Notes: a model not told the origin generated them from the sequence alone. A stretch of 64,000 nt of DNA from Centipeda artemidis DSM 19719 (GCF_000426665.1 NZ_AUFU01000001.1:496001-560000); one strand, 5' to 3'. Positions 1-8,232 are shown, counted from the stretch's first letter. A program made the numbers and translations.

Positions 1-1273
1 GACGGATGCACAGCTTGCACAGCTCAAGCGAAAACGCGATCTGCACATGGTGCTCCCCGTCTTTCTCGTCTCGGTCATCGCGTGTATCGACCGCGTGAAC
101 ATCGCCTATGCAAAACTGACGATGGAGCAGGATCTGCCGTGGCTGACGCCCGAAATCTTCGGCATGGGCGCGAGCATCTTCTTCGTTGGCTACCTCATCT
201 TCGAGGTACCGGGCGCGCTCGTCGCGGCGCGGTTCTCCGCCGCAAAGTGGATCGCGCGCATCATGCTCACATGGGGCATGGTCTCGGCATCGCTCGCCTT
301 CATCGAGTCCGAGACCGGCTTCTTCGTCTGCCGCTTCCTGCTCGGCGCGGCGGAGGCAAGTCTCTATCCTGTGATCTACTCCGTTCTCTTCCCCGCATGG
401 TTTACGGAGCGCGAACGCGCACGGGCGACTTCGCTCATGCTCACATCGCTCATCATCTCGACGATCATCGGAGCGCCGCTCGCGGGGACGCTGCTGGAGA
501 TTCCGCTCTTCGGACTGCACGGCTGGCAGGTGCTCTTCGTGCTTGAAGCAGTACCGGCGGTGCTCTTCGCCTTTATCTTTTTCTTTTGGGTCAAGGATCA
601 CCCGACGCAGGTGTCCTGGCTCACCGATGAGGAAAAGACCTATCTTACAAATACCATTGCAGGAGAACTGCACACGGTACAATCCGCCCGCAAATACACG
701 GTGTGGCAGGCGATGTCCGATCCGAAGGTACTGCGGCTCTGTCTCATCTATTTCCTGTGGGTCATCGGGTTCTGGGGCTTTAACTTCTGGATGCCGACGG
801 TGCTCAAAAGCCTCTCGGGCTGGTCGACGGCATTCCTCGGTTGGGCGATCGCCATTCCGATGGCTGCGGCGCTGCTCGTTCAGGTGCTCGTCGGCATGTC
901 CTCGACGCGCACGGGCGAAAAGATTTGGCATGTGGCGGGCGTGCTCTTTGTCGGGGCAATCGGGCTTGGTTTCAGCCCCTTCGCCGAAAGCCCCGCCGCC
1001 GCGCTCTTCCTCATCTGTCTCTCCGCCGTCGGCATCTATGCGTCGATGGGCGTGTGGTGGACGATCCCGACAACATTCCTATCGGGTCCCGCTGCCGCGG
1101 GCTCGATCGCGCTCATCAACTCCTGCGGCAATCTCGGCGGCTGGGTCGGTCCCTATATGATGGGCTGGATCAAGACCAACACAGGCTCGTTCGATCTCGG
1201 CTACTACCTCATGGGCGCGTTCATGTGCGGCGCAGGGCTGCTCGTGCTCACGATCCGGCGGGGCAAGGACTAA
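1..1273 (+). CDS. MFS transporter, anion:cation symporter-like (5' partial)
   Basis: Membrane transporter of the major facilitator superfamily. The reading frame is open to the window edge with no stop before the first ATG at 47. The residues before that ATG (LKRKRDLH) resemble the usual cytoplasmic lead-in, so the true start is probably upstream of this window. DRVNIAYAKL after the first membrane segment is typical of the anion:cation symporter family (organic anion or sugar-acid uptake). About twelve hydrophobic segments follow and the protein ends RRGKD. The substrate cannot be read from the sequence. It converges on bofA, with a shared terminator hairpin between them. Confidence 0.85.
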   Translation, partial: TDAQLAQLKRKRDLHMVLPVFLVSVIACIDRVNIAYAKLTMEQDLPWLTPEIFGMGASIFFVGYLIFEVPGALVAARFSAAKWIARIMLTWGMVSASLAFIESETGFFVCRFLLGAAEASLYPVIYSVLFPAWFTERERARATSLMLTSLIISTIIGAPLAGTLLEIPLFGLHGWQVLFVLEAVPAVLFAFIFFFWVKDHPTQVSWLTDEEKTYLTNTIAGELHTVQSARKYTVWQAMSDPKVLRLCLIYFLWVIGFWGFNFWMPTVLKSLSGWSTAFLGWAIAIPMAAALLVQVLVGMSSTRTGEKIWHVAGVLFVGAIGLGFSPFAESPAAALFLICLSAVGIYASMGVWWTIPTTFLSGPAAAGSIALINSCGNLGGWVGPYMMGWIKTNTGSFDLGYYLMGAFMCGAGLLVLTIRRGKD

Positions 1274-1303
1274 TATCGGCTGTCAAATTACATAAAAGCG
1301 CAC

Positions 1304-1354
1304 AAACAGGCTGCCGCACGGAACGGAACACATTCGTGCAGCAGCCTGTTTTTA
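1304..1354. terminator. bidirectional terminator between MFS gene and bofA
   Basis: An inverted repeat (AAACAGGCTGC with GCAGCCTGTTT, extended by GCACG/CGTGC) is followed by a T-run on the plus strand and has an A-rich left flank, so it can end transcription from both convergent genes. Confidence 0.8.
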
Positions 1355-1366
1355 CGTTCTTTTTTA

Positions 1367-1612
1367 TTAATATCCCAGCGCGTGCGCGATCAGGATGAGC
1401 ACAACGCCCGGGATGCCGAATATGCCCGCAACAAGCGCCTTGAGGAAGGTGATCTTGATGCCGACGCCAAAGAGGTTAATCCCCCATAGGATGATGGCGC
1501 CAATGATGCTGTTCGTGATAAGTTTCCATAAAATATGAAACGGCAGCGCAATCAGTTTGCCCAGAATGCAGAACAAAACGATGGCAACGGCAACGCCTGC
1601 GATAATATCCAT
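1367..1612 (-). CDS. bofA: BofA family (pro-sigma-K processing inhibitor-like) small membrane protein
   Basis: An 81-residue, very hydrophobic protein with two or three predicted membrane segments and a glycine-rich C-terminal half (GIFGIPGVVLILIAHALG), matching the BofA family in size and pattern. In Bacillus BofA holds the SpoIVFB protease inactive during sporulation. Whether this organism sporulates cannot be told here; many Negativicutes keep the gene without obvious sporulation. The start ATG follows the recR TAG directly, so the two are translationally coupled as last genes of dnaX-ybaB-recR-bofA. Confidence 0.85.
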   Translation of the reverse strand: MDIIAGVAVAIVLFCILGKLIALPFHILWKLITNSIIGAIILWGINLFGVGIKITFLKALVAGIFGIPGVVLILIAHALGY

Positions 1613-2209
1613 CTAAATCTCCCTCCTGTTCTCCATCGCGCGCGAAAGCGTCACCTCGTCGGCATACTCAAGGTCGCCGCCGACCGGCAGTCCGTGCGCG
1701 ATGCGCGTAACGCGTACGCCCATCGGTTTCAAAAGTTTTGCAATATACATCGCGGTCGCCTCCCCCTCGACATTCGGGTTCGTCGCCATGATGACCTCCT
1801 GCACATCCGTAGTTCCAACGCGCGTCACCAGTTCCTTGATGCGCAGGTCGTTCGGTCCGACGCCTTCGAGCGGCGAGAGCGCACCGTGCAGGACGTGGTA
1901 CACGCCGTCGTAGTCGTTCATGCGCTCCATCGCCGCGACGTCAGGCGGCTGCTCCACGACGCAGACGACGCTGTGATCACGTTTTTCCGCTGTGCAGATG
2001 GCGCAGGGATCGGTGTCCGTGAGATTAAAGCAGGTCGAGCAAAATCCGATCTTCCGCTTTGCCTCGACAATGGCGGACGCGAGCCTTTGTGCGCGCTCCA
2101 TATCCATGTCAAGGACATGATAGGCAAGGCGCGCCGCCGTCTTTGCCCCGATGCCCGGGAGTGCACGGAACTGCTCCATGAGCTGCGTGAGCGGTGCGAT
2201 GTGCTGCAT
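1613..2209 (-). CDS. recR: Recombination mediator RecR
   Basis: Recombination and repair protein that acts with RecO to load RecA on SSB-coated gaps. At 198 residues it is of normal length. It has an N-terminal helix-hairpin-helix region ([15 protein letters not shown]), a four-cysteine zinc finger ([16 protein letters not shown]), then a Toprim domain ([24 protein letters not shown]) and a Walker-B-like C-terminal part ([16 protein letters not shown]). The ATG sits directly after the ybaB stop. Gene order dnaX-ybaB-recR is conserved across Firmicutes. Confidence 0.97.
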   Translation of the reverse strand: MQHIAPLTQLMEQFRALPGIGAKTAARLAYHVLDMDMERAQRLASAIVEAKRKIGFCSTCFNLTDTDPCAICTAEKRDHSVVCVVEQPPDVAAMERMNDYDGVYHVLHGALSPLEGVGPNDLRIKELVTRVGTTDVQEVIMATNPNVEGEATAMYIAKLLKPMGVRVTRIAHGLPVGGDLEYADEVTLSRAMENRREI

Positions 2210-2536
2210 TTAGAGGAGTCCCGGCGGCAGCCCCAGCCCGCTCGTGAGCTTGCCCATCTCCGCCGCCATCATATCGTCTACCTTCTTCGTCGCCTCGTTG
2301 AATGCCGCCGAGAGAAGATCCTGGAGCATCTCGATGTCCTCAGGATCAACCGCTGCAGGTGCGATAATAAGACTCTGCACCTGTTTCTCCCCGTCCATGA
2401 CGATCTTCACCGCGCCGCCGCCGGAGGAAACCTCCACCGTACGCCGCTTGAGATCATCCTGCATCTTCTTCATCTCATTCTGCATTTTTTGAACTTTTTT
2501 CATCATACCGGCCATATTGCCGCCGCCACCAAACAT
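2210..2536 (-). CDS. YbaB/EbfC nucleoid-associated protein
   Basis: Small DNA-binding protein of the YbaB/EbfC family, 108 residues from the chosen start. The start at 2536 (MFGGGGNMAGMMKK) has an AGGAG seven bases upstream; an ATG at 2542 would sit too close to that site. The glycine-rich N-terminus, amphipathic KKVQKMQNEMKKMQDDL helix and GGGAVKIVMDGEKQV core match the family, which forms tweezer-like dimers that bind DNA. It lies between dnaX and recR, as in most bacteria. Confidence 0.93.
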   Translation of the reverse strand: MFGGGGNMAGMMKKVQKMQNEMKKMQDDLKRRTVEVSSGGGAVKIVMDGEKQVQSLIIAPAAVDPEDIEMLQDLLSAAFNEATKKVDDMMAAEMGKLTSGLGLPPGLL

Positions 2537-2593
2537 ATGCATTCTCCTTTTTTCTACCAATATGGTATAGCCTAACAAAAAGCGCGGGATGCG

Positions 2594-4447
2594 TCAAGTC
2601 TCTTCGTCGTCCGGCAGCTCGTCAAACATTTCCGCCTCCTCATCCGGCGTCGGTTCGTAGGTGTCGTACGGCACGCTGCTCTCCTCGGGTACTGCACGGG
2701 TCGGAGCAGCGGGGGGGGCAGGACGATCCTGACGCGCCGGTTTTTCGATCTCCTCGACGCGCGCTCCCGCCCCTGCAATCGAGAGCAAATCCTTCACCTG
2801 CGCGGGATATTCCGGTTGCTGCGGCGCCGCCGGGATCGGCACGCTCTCCTGTTCCTCCTCGTCTCCCGTGCAGACAACCTCCATGGCACGCCCGACAAGC
2901 TTTGTCATGACCTCTTCAAAGACGCCGCGGTGCCGTTCGCGGATAAACTTCCGCGCGATATCACGCGCAGGGCGGATGAAAAACTGCCGCTCCGTCATGC
3001 CCTCATAGGCAGCCCCTGAAAGGAGTGACGCCGCGAGTTTATCCCGCACCCCAAGCTGTGCGGAAAAGCGCTGCCAAAGCTCCATATCGAGTGTGCGCTG
3101 CACCTTTTCTGCAGCGTCGGGGGGCTTTGCCGCGGCGGCTTTTCCCCGGCTTTGCGGCGCACGTGCGGCGGGCAGCTTGACCGCCTTCGGGGAGGCGGCG
3201 GATGCAAGAGCGGCAGGAGCGGATACAGTACCGCTCCGCACTGCGGCGAGTGCCGCCGTGAGCTGCTGCACCTGCGCCTCGAGACGCGCGATGCGCCCCG
3301 TATCGACAGACGGCTGCTGCGCTGCAGGCGCAGTATGCGTTCCGCTGTCCGCCGGCGTGAGGGATTCGCGGCAAAGCGAGAGCAGCAGTGTCTCCGCCGT
3401 GATCCGCGGCTGCGGCGCCGTGCGCATCTCTTGAAGCGTTTCGCTGATGCGGCGCAGGATGTTCATAATCTCCGGCTGCGAGAAACGCGCGGCGTCTGCA
3501 CGCAGCTGCTCCGCCGCCTCCGTCCCGGAAAACTCTGCCGCAAAGGACGCGCCGCCAACGCCCGCAATCATCAGCGCCCGGAAATGCAGGGCGAGTTCTA
3601 CAAAGATGCGGTTCAGCTCCCGCCCGCTTTGCAGCAGCTCACTCAGCCCCGCGAGAAGTCCCGAGCCATCCTTATCAGCGATCTGCACAGCGAGCTGCGC
3701 AATGCGCTCCTTGCCGACGAGTCCGAGCGATTCCTGCACCTGCTCTGCGGTCAGCGTCCCCTCCGCGAGTGCGCTGCACTGGTCGAGGATGGAGAGCGCG
3801 TCCCGCATCCCGCCGTCCGCCTGCGCTGCGATGATGGCGAGCGCGTCATCATTCGCTGCGATCCCTGATTCCCTGCAGACATAGCTCAGCCGCTCCCGAA
3901 TCTCCGCGACAGTGATGCGGTGAAAGTCATAGCGTTGGCACCGTGACTGTATCGTTGCGGGGACTTTGTGCGGCTCAGTCGTTGCGAGAATGAAGAGTAC
4001 GCTCGGCGGCGGCTCTTCGAGCGTTTTGAGCAGCGCGTTGAACGCCTCCGTCGTCAGCATATGCACTTCGTCGATGATATAGATTTTGCAGCGTCCCTCG
4101 GTCGGCGCGAATTTTACCGTCTCGCGCAGATCGCGGATCTCGTCGATGCCGCGGTTCGACGCCGCGTCGATCTCAAAGACGTCCATGGACGACCCTTCCG
4201 CAATCGCGCGGCAGGACTCGCACTGCCCGCAGGGCGTGAGCGTCGGCCCTTGGGCACAGTTCAGAGAACGCGCAAGGATTTTTGCCGTGCTCGTCTTGCC
4301 CGTGCCGCGCGGTCCCGTAAAGAGATAGGCGTGACTCGTCTGTCCCGATGTCACGGCACGCGAAAGCGTCCTGCTGATATGTTCCTGCCCGACGAGATCG
4401 GCAAAGCTCGTCGGGCGCCAGCGGCGATAGAGCGCAACATAGGACAT
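2594..4447 (-). CDS. dnaX: DNA polymerase III subunits gamma/tau
   Basis: Clamp-loader ATPase of the replicase, 617 residues. It shows an N-terminal AAA+ domain with P-loop GPRGTGKTS, a zinc site (CAQGPTLTPCGQCESC), Walker B IIDEVHML and sensor motif LATTEPHK, then the helical collar domain. From about residue 360 there is an Ala/Pro-rich tau-like linker and an acidic C-terminus ending DELPDDEET. SRP RNA and tRNA-Ser lie directly upstream as in B. subtilis. An uninterrupted run of eight C residues (coding strand, 2711-2718) lies in the C-terminal part; there is no classical A-rich slippery site with stem-loop. Confidence 0.97.
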   Translation of the reverse strand: MSYVALYRRWRPTSFADLVGQEHISRTLSRAVTSGQTSHAYLFTGPRGTGKTSTAKILARSLNCAQGPTLTPCGQCESCRAIAEGSSMDVFEIDAASNRGIDEIRDLRETVKFAPTEGRCKIYIIDEVHMLTTEAFNALLKTLEEPPPSVLFILATTEPHKVPATIQSRCQRYDFHRITVAEIRERLSYVCRESGIAANDDALAIIAAQADGGMRDALSILDQCSALAEGTLTAEQVQESLGLVGKERIAQLAVQIADKDGSGLLAGLSELLQSGRELNRIFVELALHFRALMIAGVGGASFAAEFSGTEAAEQLRADAARFSQPEIMNILRRISETLQEMRTAPQPRITAETLLLSLCRESLTPADSGTHTAPAAQQPSVDTGRIARLEAQVQQLTAALAAVRSGTVSAPAALASAASPKAVKLPAARAPQSRGKAAAAKPPDAAEKVQRTLDMELWQRFSAQLGVRDKLAASLLSGAAYEGMTERQFFIRPARDIARKFIRERHRGVFEEVMTKLVGRAMEVVCTGDEEEQESVPIPAAPQQPEYPAQVKDLLSIAGAGARVEEIEKPARQDRPAPPAAPTRAVPEESSVPYDTYEPTPDEEAEMFDELPDDEET

Positions 4448-4484
4448 GGGGCATCCTCCTTCCCTTTAGGAAAAACCACAAAAA

Positions 4485-4508
4485 CAAAAAAGCAGCCTCT
4501 CGGCTGCT
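4485..4508 (-). terminator. terminator of the SRP RNA
   Basis: On the minus strand AGCAGCC, a four-base loop and GGCTGCT are followed by a run of T, just downstream of the SRP RNA and before the dnaX ribosome-binding site. Confidence 0.75.
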
Positions 4509-4529
4509 GTAACGCACGATTTCTCCCAC

Positions 4530-4652
4530 GGCAGACCGCAGTTCCCAGGTGTCCTCGCGGCACATGAGGCTGACCGCTTACCGCTGCTTCCTTCCGGACC
4601 TGACGGGGTTCACAGGGCTCCATTGCGCGAGACCAAGGCACTGCAGCCCGCC
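4530..4652 (-). ncRNA. ffs: Signal recognition particle RNA (4.5S-like small SRP RNA)
   Basis: The minus strand contains the universal SRP domain IV signature GTCAGGTCCGGAAGGAAGCA followed by GCGGTAAGC, which forms the Ffh-binding hairpin. The ends can be set by pairing GGCGGGC (5') with GTCTGCC (3'), giving a hairpin-shaped RNA of roughly 120 nt. Ends are approximate by a few bases. It lies between tRNA-Ser and dnaX, the same position as scr in B. subtilis. Confidence 0.93.
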
Positions 4653-4672
4653 CTGAGAAAAATCAATAAAAA

Positions 4673-4763
4673 TGGCGGAGAGTGAGAGATTCGAACTCTC
4701 GGTACGGTATCACCGCACACACGCTTTCCAGGCGTGCTCCTTCAACCACTCGGACAACTCTCC
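4673..4763 (-). tRNA. tRNA-Ser (GGA)
   Basis: A 91-nt class II tRNA read from the minus strand. It has acceptor stem GGAGAGT/ACTCTCC, an encoded GCCA 3' end, T arm GAGAGTTCGAATCTCTC, a long variable arm and anticodon loop CTGGAAA, giving anticodon GGA for serine UCC/UCU codons. It is the first gene of the tRNA-Ser/SRP RNA/dnaX block. Confidence 0.95.
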
Positions 4764-4802
4764 ACGTGCTCTCAAAAGCTATTCACTTCTGCAACATTGC
4801 AT

Positions 4803-4832
4803 AGTCTAGCATGGGAGGGGAAGTGTTGTCAA
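4803..4832 (-). promoter_or_regulatory. promoter for tRNA-Ser and SRP RNA
   Basis: On the minus strand there is a consensus -35 TTGACA (4827-4832), an 18-base spacer and -10 TAGACT (4803-4808), about 40 bases upstream of the mature tRNA 5' end. Confidence 0.65.
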
Positions 4833-4842
4833 GAGTAAATTA

Positions 4843-5189
4843 GACGTGACGCGGGATTTTAGGCGTACATCGTAACGCGAAAGTTTGGATGCATAGCTAG
4901 CCCCCTCCGGTGACCACCGCAAGGAAGCTACCGGCTTTACGAAATCCTATCCACCTATGCGCCCCCGTAGTGGCGCCGCGCTGCTGCGCCCTGTAACAAG
5001 TTATGGCGGCGTAACAATATGACACAGTTATGTGCCAAAAGCCCACTTTGCGTCGATGAGTAAGTGGCGCGGAAGTTTCGATGCATAACGAGGAATGAGG
5101 AGGACACAAGGGAAGGCGTAGTAAAAAGCTACGTCGACCGCAGTGTCCGACGACATGACAAAGTTAGGCGCGAAAATCCCGCGTCACGT
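4843..5189 (-). repeat. Covarying structured repeat, locus A (complex, next to pfkA stop)
   Basis: The complete copy is at about 5063-5187. Outer arms GTGGCGCGG.../...CCGCGTCAC close the element. The variable stem is GGACAC (5102-5107) with GTGTCC, and the inner hairpin is GGCGTAG/CTACGTC. Read as mRNA, pfkA's TGA is followed by GACG and then TGACGCGGG. The left part (4843-5056) carries extra arm sequences: an inverted TGACGCGGGATTTT, a left arm AAGTTTGGATGCATAGC at 4881-4897, and a right-arm-like GACACAGTTATG. These flank about 120 bases (4901-5020) that are only partly similar to the usual core, so this locus looks like a mosaic of two elements. Confidence 0.8.
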
Positions 5190-5190
5190 C

Positions 5191-6156
5191 TCACGCTAAG
5201 ACGCGGGAAAGACGTACAAGTTCCGGATCCAGCGTCTTCTTATTATTCACCGCCTCAAATAGGTTCACGCTGACGACTTGTCCCTCGTTGAAGCTGAACA
5301 CGACGTCGTTGATGCCCGAAATGACGGCGAGTGCCGCCTTTTCGCCGAGCATGGACGCCTTGATGCGATCCTCGACGGTCGGCGATCCGCCGCGTTGGAT
5401 GTGTCCGAGAACGGAGACGCGCGTGTCGATTTCAGTTTTCTCGCTGATGATCTTGCCGATCTCTATGGCGGAACCCGCGCCCTCCGCGACAACAATGATG
5501 CTGTAGCGTTTGCCGCGGTCATACATCTCCTGCAGTTCGATGCTGATCTCCTCGAGATCGTAGGCGACCTCCGGTACGAGGATGAACTCTGCCCCGCCCG
5601 CGATGCCGGACATCATGGCAAGCCAGCCCGAATGCCGCCCCATAACCTCGACGAGAATGATGCGGCGATGCGCGGATGCTGTATCGCGCAACTTGTTGAT
5701 GGCATCCACGATGGTGTTGCACGCCGTATCGCAGCCGATGGTATAATCCATGCCCCAGACATCGTTGTCGATTGTTCCCGGGAGCCCCACGATGGGCATC
5801 CCTGTTTCACGGCTCATCATCGAGCCGCCCGTGAGCGAGCCGTCGCCGCCAATGATAACGAGCCCCTCGATGCCGCGTTTGCGCAGATTTTCAAACGCTG
5901 TTTTGCGCCCCTCGGGCGTCATAAATGACTTGCTGCGTGCCGTTCCGAGAAACGTCCCGCCGCGCTGGATGAGATCACTGACGCTGCGCGTCGTGAGCTG
6001 CTCAATATCGTCGTGCACCATGCCGCTGTAGCCGTTGTGCACTCCGTAGACCTCGACACCCTCATAGACGGCAGTGCGCACCACAGCACGCGCCGCCGCA
6101 TTCATCCCCGGGCTGTCGCCGCCTGAGGTGACGACCGCAATGGCCTTTTTCAGCAT
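5191..6156 (-). CDS. pfkA: 6-phosphofructokinase (ATP-dependent)
   Basis: Glycolytic kinase making fructose 1,6-bisphosphate, 321 residues. The start MLKKAIAVVTSGGDSPGMN at 6156 fits the family and has GGGGGAT upstream; an in-frame upstream extension to 6195 is not family-like. Motifs visible: the ATP-site glycine loop TSGGDSPGMN, GGDGSLTGG, the catalytic PGTIDNDVWG segment, MGRHSGW and the C-terminal HIQRGGSPTVEDR. A bacterial PfkA would be a tetramer under allosteric control. The stop codon is four bases from structured repeat A. Confidence 0.96.
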   Translation of the reverse strand: MLKKAIAVVTSGGDSPGMNAAARAVVRTAVYEGVEVYGVHNGYSGMVHDDIEQLTTRSVSDLIQRGGTFLGTARSKSFMTPEGRKTAFENLRKRGIEGLVIIGGDGSLTGGSMMSRETGMPIVGLPGTIDNDVWGMDYTIGCDTACNTIVDAINKLRDTASAHRRIILVEVMGRHSGWLAMMSGIAGGAEFILVPEVAYDLEEISIELQEMYDRGKRYSIIVVAEGAGSAIEIGKIISEKTEIDTRVSVLGHIQRGGSPTVEDRIKASMLGEKAALAVISGINDVVFSFNEGQVVSVNLFEAVNNKKTLDPELVRLSRVLA

Positions 6157-6330
6157 AAAACATCCCCCGTCCCATATCCAAACTGCCCTGCGCACGCAGA
6201 GCCGATGATTCCTGCTCCTATTCTACGAAAGGAGGCACAAAAAGTAAAGGCTTTCACAGAAAAAACCTTTCTATGTCAGTCCGAACCGAATTATTTTCAA
6301 CTCATTATGCCGAAACTGCCTTTTAGGTAC

Positions 6331-6361
6331 TTGACTTATAGTTTGCTCCATCGCTTATAAT
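6331..6361 (+). promoter_or_regulatory. MerR-type promoter with 19-bp spacer
   Basis: TTGACT (6331-6336) and TATAAT (6356-6361) are separated by 19 bases. That over-long spacer is the hallmark of promoters that MerR-family activators untwist. A partial dyad lies between the hexamers. It is placed to drive the merR gene starting at 6404, which suggests autoregulation. Confidence 0.6.
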
Positions 6362-6403
6362 CCCCATAATAAAGGAATTTTTTGCGCGGAAAGGATTGGT
6401 TTC

Positions 6404-6763
6404 ATGACAATAAAAGAAGTCAGTAAGAAGTACGGCATCTCAACGGATACGCTGCGATACTATGAACGCATTGGACTTTTGCCGCGCATCAAACGAACGG
6501 AAAGCGGCATCCGCAATTTTGATGAAGAGGCGTGCGAATGGATTGCGTTCATCAAGTGCATGCGTGACTGCGGCGTGCAGATCGCATCGCTCACGCAGTA
6601 TGTGGCGCTGTCTTTTGTCGAGGGAACGGAGCTCGAGCGGCTCAACATTCTAAAAGAGCAGCGCACCCGGCTCCATACCCAACGGGATGAGCTGGATGCG
6701 ACGATTGAACGGCTCAATAAAAAGATACAGCATTATGAGGATGTGCTGAACGCACAGCGCTGA
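6404..6763 (+). CDS. MerR family transcriptional regulator
   Basis: A 119-residue DNA-binding activator/repressor. The N-terminal winged helix is typical (TIKEVSKKYGISTDTLRYYERIGLL, quoted in part: SKKYGISTDTLRYYERIG), with FDEEACEWIAFIKCMRDCGV next and then a coiled-coil dimerisation helix (LKEQRTRLHTQRDELDATI). No metal-binding cysteine cluster is present at the C-terminus, so it resembles the AdhR/YfmP-like group responding to small molecules or electrophiles more than metal sensors. It appears monocistronic, ending in a strong hairpin. The target genes are not evident. Confidence 0.9.
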   Translation: MTIKEVSKKYGISTDTLRYYERIGLLPRIKRTESGIRNFDEEACEWIAFIKCMRDCGVQIASLTQYVALSFVEGTELERLNILKEQRTRLHTQRDELDATIERLNKKIQHYEDVLNAQR

Positions 6764-6812
6764 GGATAGCTCTCGTGTGTGAAACGCCGGCATTCGCCGG
6801 CGGGCACAGATG

Positions 6813-6851
6813 AAAAATATCGGCAGGAACATTGTTCCTGCCGATATTTTT
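6813..6851. terminator. bidirectional terminator
   Basis: A near-perfect palindrome AAAAATATCGGCAGGAAC with GTTCCTGCCGATATTTTT lies between the convergent merR and chemoreceptor-like genes; both strands end in a T-run. Confidence 0.88.
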
Positions 6852-6855
6852 ATTG

Positions 6856-8064
6856 CTATACCTTAAATTTCCCAACCAGCCCGTCAAGCTTTGCAGAAAG
6901 TCCCGATAGATGCTCTGCAGCGGCGGCAAACGCCTGCAGTGAAGCGCTCTGCTCTTCAATGGCTGCCGCCCCCTCTTCGGTGCAGGAGGCAATATGCTGT
7001 GCCGCCTCAGCGATATCGTTCGTTGCGGCCGACGCGCTGTCTGCGCACGCACGCGTCAGCTCGGCGGCGGTGATAAGAGCGCCGCTCCGTGCGGCTGCTT
7101 CGATACCGCCGATCTGCTCCTGCATCAGTTTGACCTGCGCGGCAATCCCCGATACGCTCGATGCGAGCGTTCGAATGTCGTCGTTCTGTTTCTGCGTGCT
7201 GTCCGCCATATCCGTGACCGCTGCAGCCGCATATTCCACGGCGCTGCTGTTTTCGATGCTTGCCTTCCAGAGATTTTCAGCAAGCGCAGAGACCTCCGCA
7301 GAGCATTCCTGCGCCTCCTTCACGATGCGGCGCAAATCGGCAACGAAATTGTTAAAGCAGCTGACGATACGTCCAATTTCATCCTCCCGATCCGCGTGGA
7401 GCTTCTGCCGCAGATCGCCCTCGCGTCCCGCAACCCTCGCAAAGGAAAGCGTAAGCGCCGCGAGCGGGCGGAGCATCTGCGTGATAATGAGATAAGAAGC
7501 TCCGGCAAAGATGATAAGTGCCGCGACGAGTATACCGAGTCCAATATTCTCCGCCAGTACGATCTTCGTGCGGTTTGCCTCATCATAGGCGCGCACCAGC
7601 TCGTTCACCTGTTCTGCATATCCGTTGACCTCAACGGCAACCTTCATCTCCGCCGCCGCGCGCGCTTCGGGTGCTGCGGCATCCGCCACGGCGAGCACAT
7701 CGGCGCGGTAGGATGTCCAAATCGACTTGACATGCGCGAGCTCCCTCTGTACATCGGCATCGGCGGCGGGACGGAGGCGCAGCTCCTCATCGCCATGCTC
7801 CAGCCCCTCAAGTGTACGGTCACACTCGCCAATATACCGAAGCATCTCGCCCCGAATCCCCGCCGCCTCTATAACGTCGGCATGAACAAGACGCGATGAG
7901 AGCCACGCAAGCCGATAGACGCGCATACGGAGGACGCCCGCGTTATTCACCGAGGGCGAATCCGATTTTAACTGCTCTAATACGAAAAAATTAAGCCCCA
8001 CGAGTCCTACAATGAGTGCAAATAAGATAACAAGCGTCGCCCGAAGCTTACTTCGTATCATCAT
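6856..8064 (-). CDS. Chemoreceptor-like membrane protein with PilJ-type sensor, lacking the MCP signalling tip
   Basis: A 402-residue membrane protein. An N-terminal membrane segment (about residues 8-28) is followed by an extracytoplasmic helical sensor starting NNAGVLRMRVYRLAW, as in PilJ/NarX-type four-helix domains. A second membrane segment (about 175-200) and a HAMP region (LRPLAALTLSFARVAGREGD) follow. The C-terminal coiled coil resembles methyl-accepting proteins (ASAATNDIAEAAQHI) but ends GLVGKFKV. The conserved hairpin tip that binds CheA/CheW (NLLALNAAIEAARAGE in normal receptors) cannot be found: the helix passes from KLMQEQIGGIEAAARSG straight into RACADSASAAT. It may signal by another route or be degenerate. 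Confidence 0.75.
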   Translation of the reverse strand: MMIRSKLRATLVILFALIVGLVGLNFFVLEQLKSDSPSVNNAGVLRMRVYRLAWLSSRLVHADVIEAAGIRGEMLRYIGECDRTLEGLEHGDEELRLRPAADADVQRELAHVKSIWTSYRADVLAVADAAAPEARAAAEMKVAVEVNGYAEQVNELVRAYDEANRTKIVLAENIGLGILVAALIIFAGASYLIITQMLRPLAALTLSFARVAGREGDLRQKLHADREDEIGRIVSCFNNFVADLRRIVKEAQECSAEVSALAENLWKASIENSSAVEYAAAAVTDMADSTQKQNDDIRTLASSVSGIAAQVKLMQEQIGGIEAAARSGALITAAELTRACADSASAATNDIAEAAQHIASCTEEGAAAIEEQSASLQAFAAAAEHLSGLSAKLDGLVGKFKV

Positions 8065-8183
8065 ATTTTACTTCCCCCAAAATCATTCTGATTCAATGAC
8101 TTTCTCTATGAACTGCATTATAGCATAAAAAGTATGTATTGTGATGCTATTTTATAATAATTGCGCGCATATCATATAGAAAA

Positions 8184-8216
8184 ACGGTCATAGAAGCGCA
8201 TATCTTCTATGACCGT
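8184..8216 (-). terminator. terminator of the mut operon
   Basis: On the minus strand ACGGTCATAGAAG, a seven-base loop and CTTCTATGACCGT are followed by TTTTC, just downstream of the MsrA-like gene, the last gene of the mutA-mutB-meaB cluster. Confidence 0.8.
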
Positions 8217-8232
8217 CGTATTACATTATAAT

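Noticed and set aside
2594-4447. Programmed frameshift producing gamma from dnaX as in E. coli
   Set aside because: No A-AAA-AAG type slippery heptamer with a downstream stem-loop was found; only the C-run noted separately.
4843-5189. Small proteins (about 65-70 codons) open across structured repeats
   Set aside because: Open frames such as 4897-5109 and 5064-5273 span the arms and stems of the repeat and differ between copies; codon content follows the palindrome rather than a protein.
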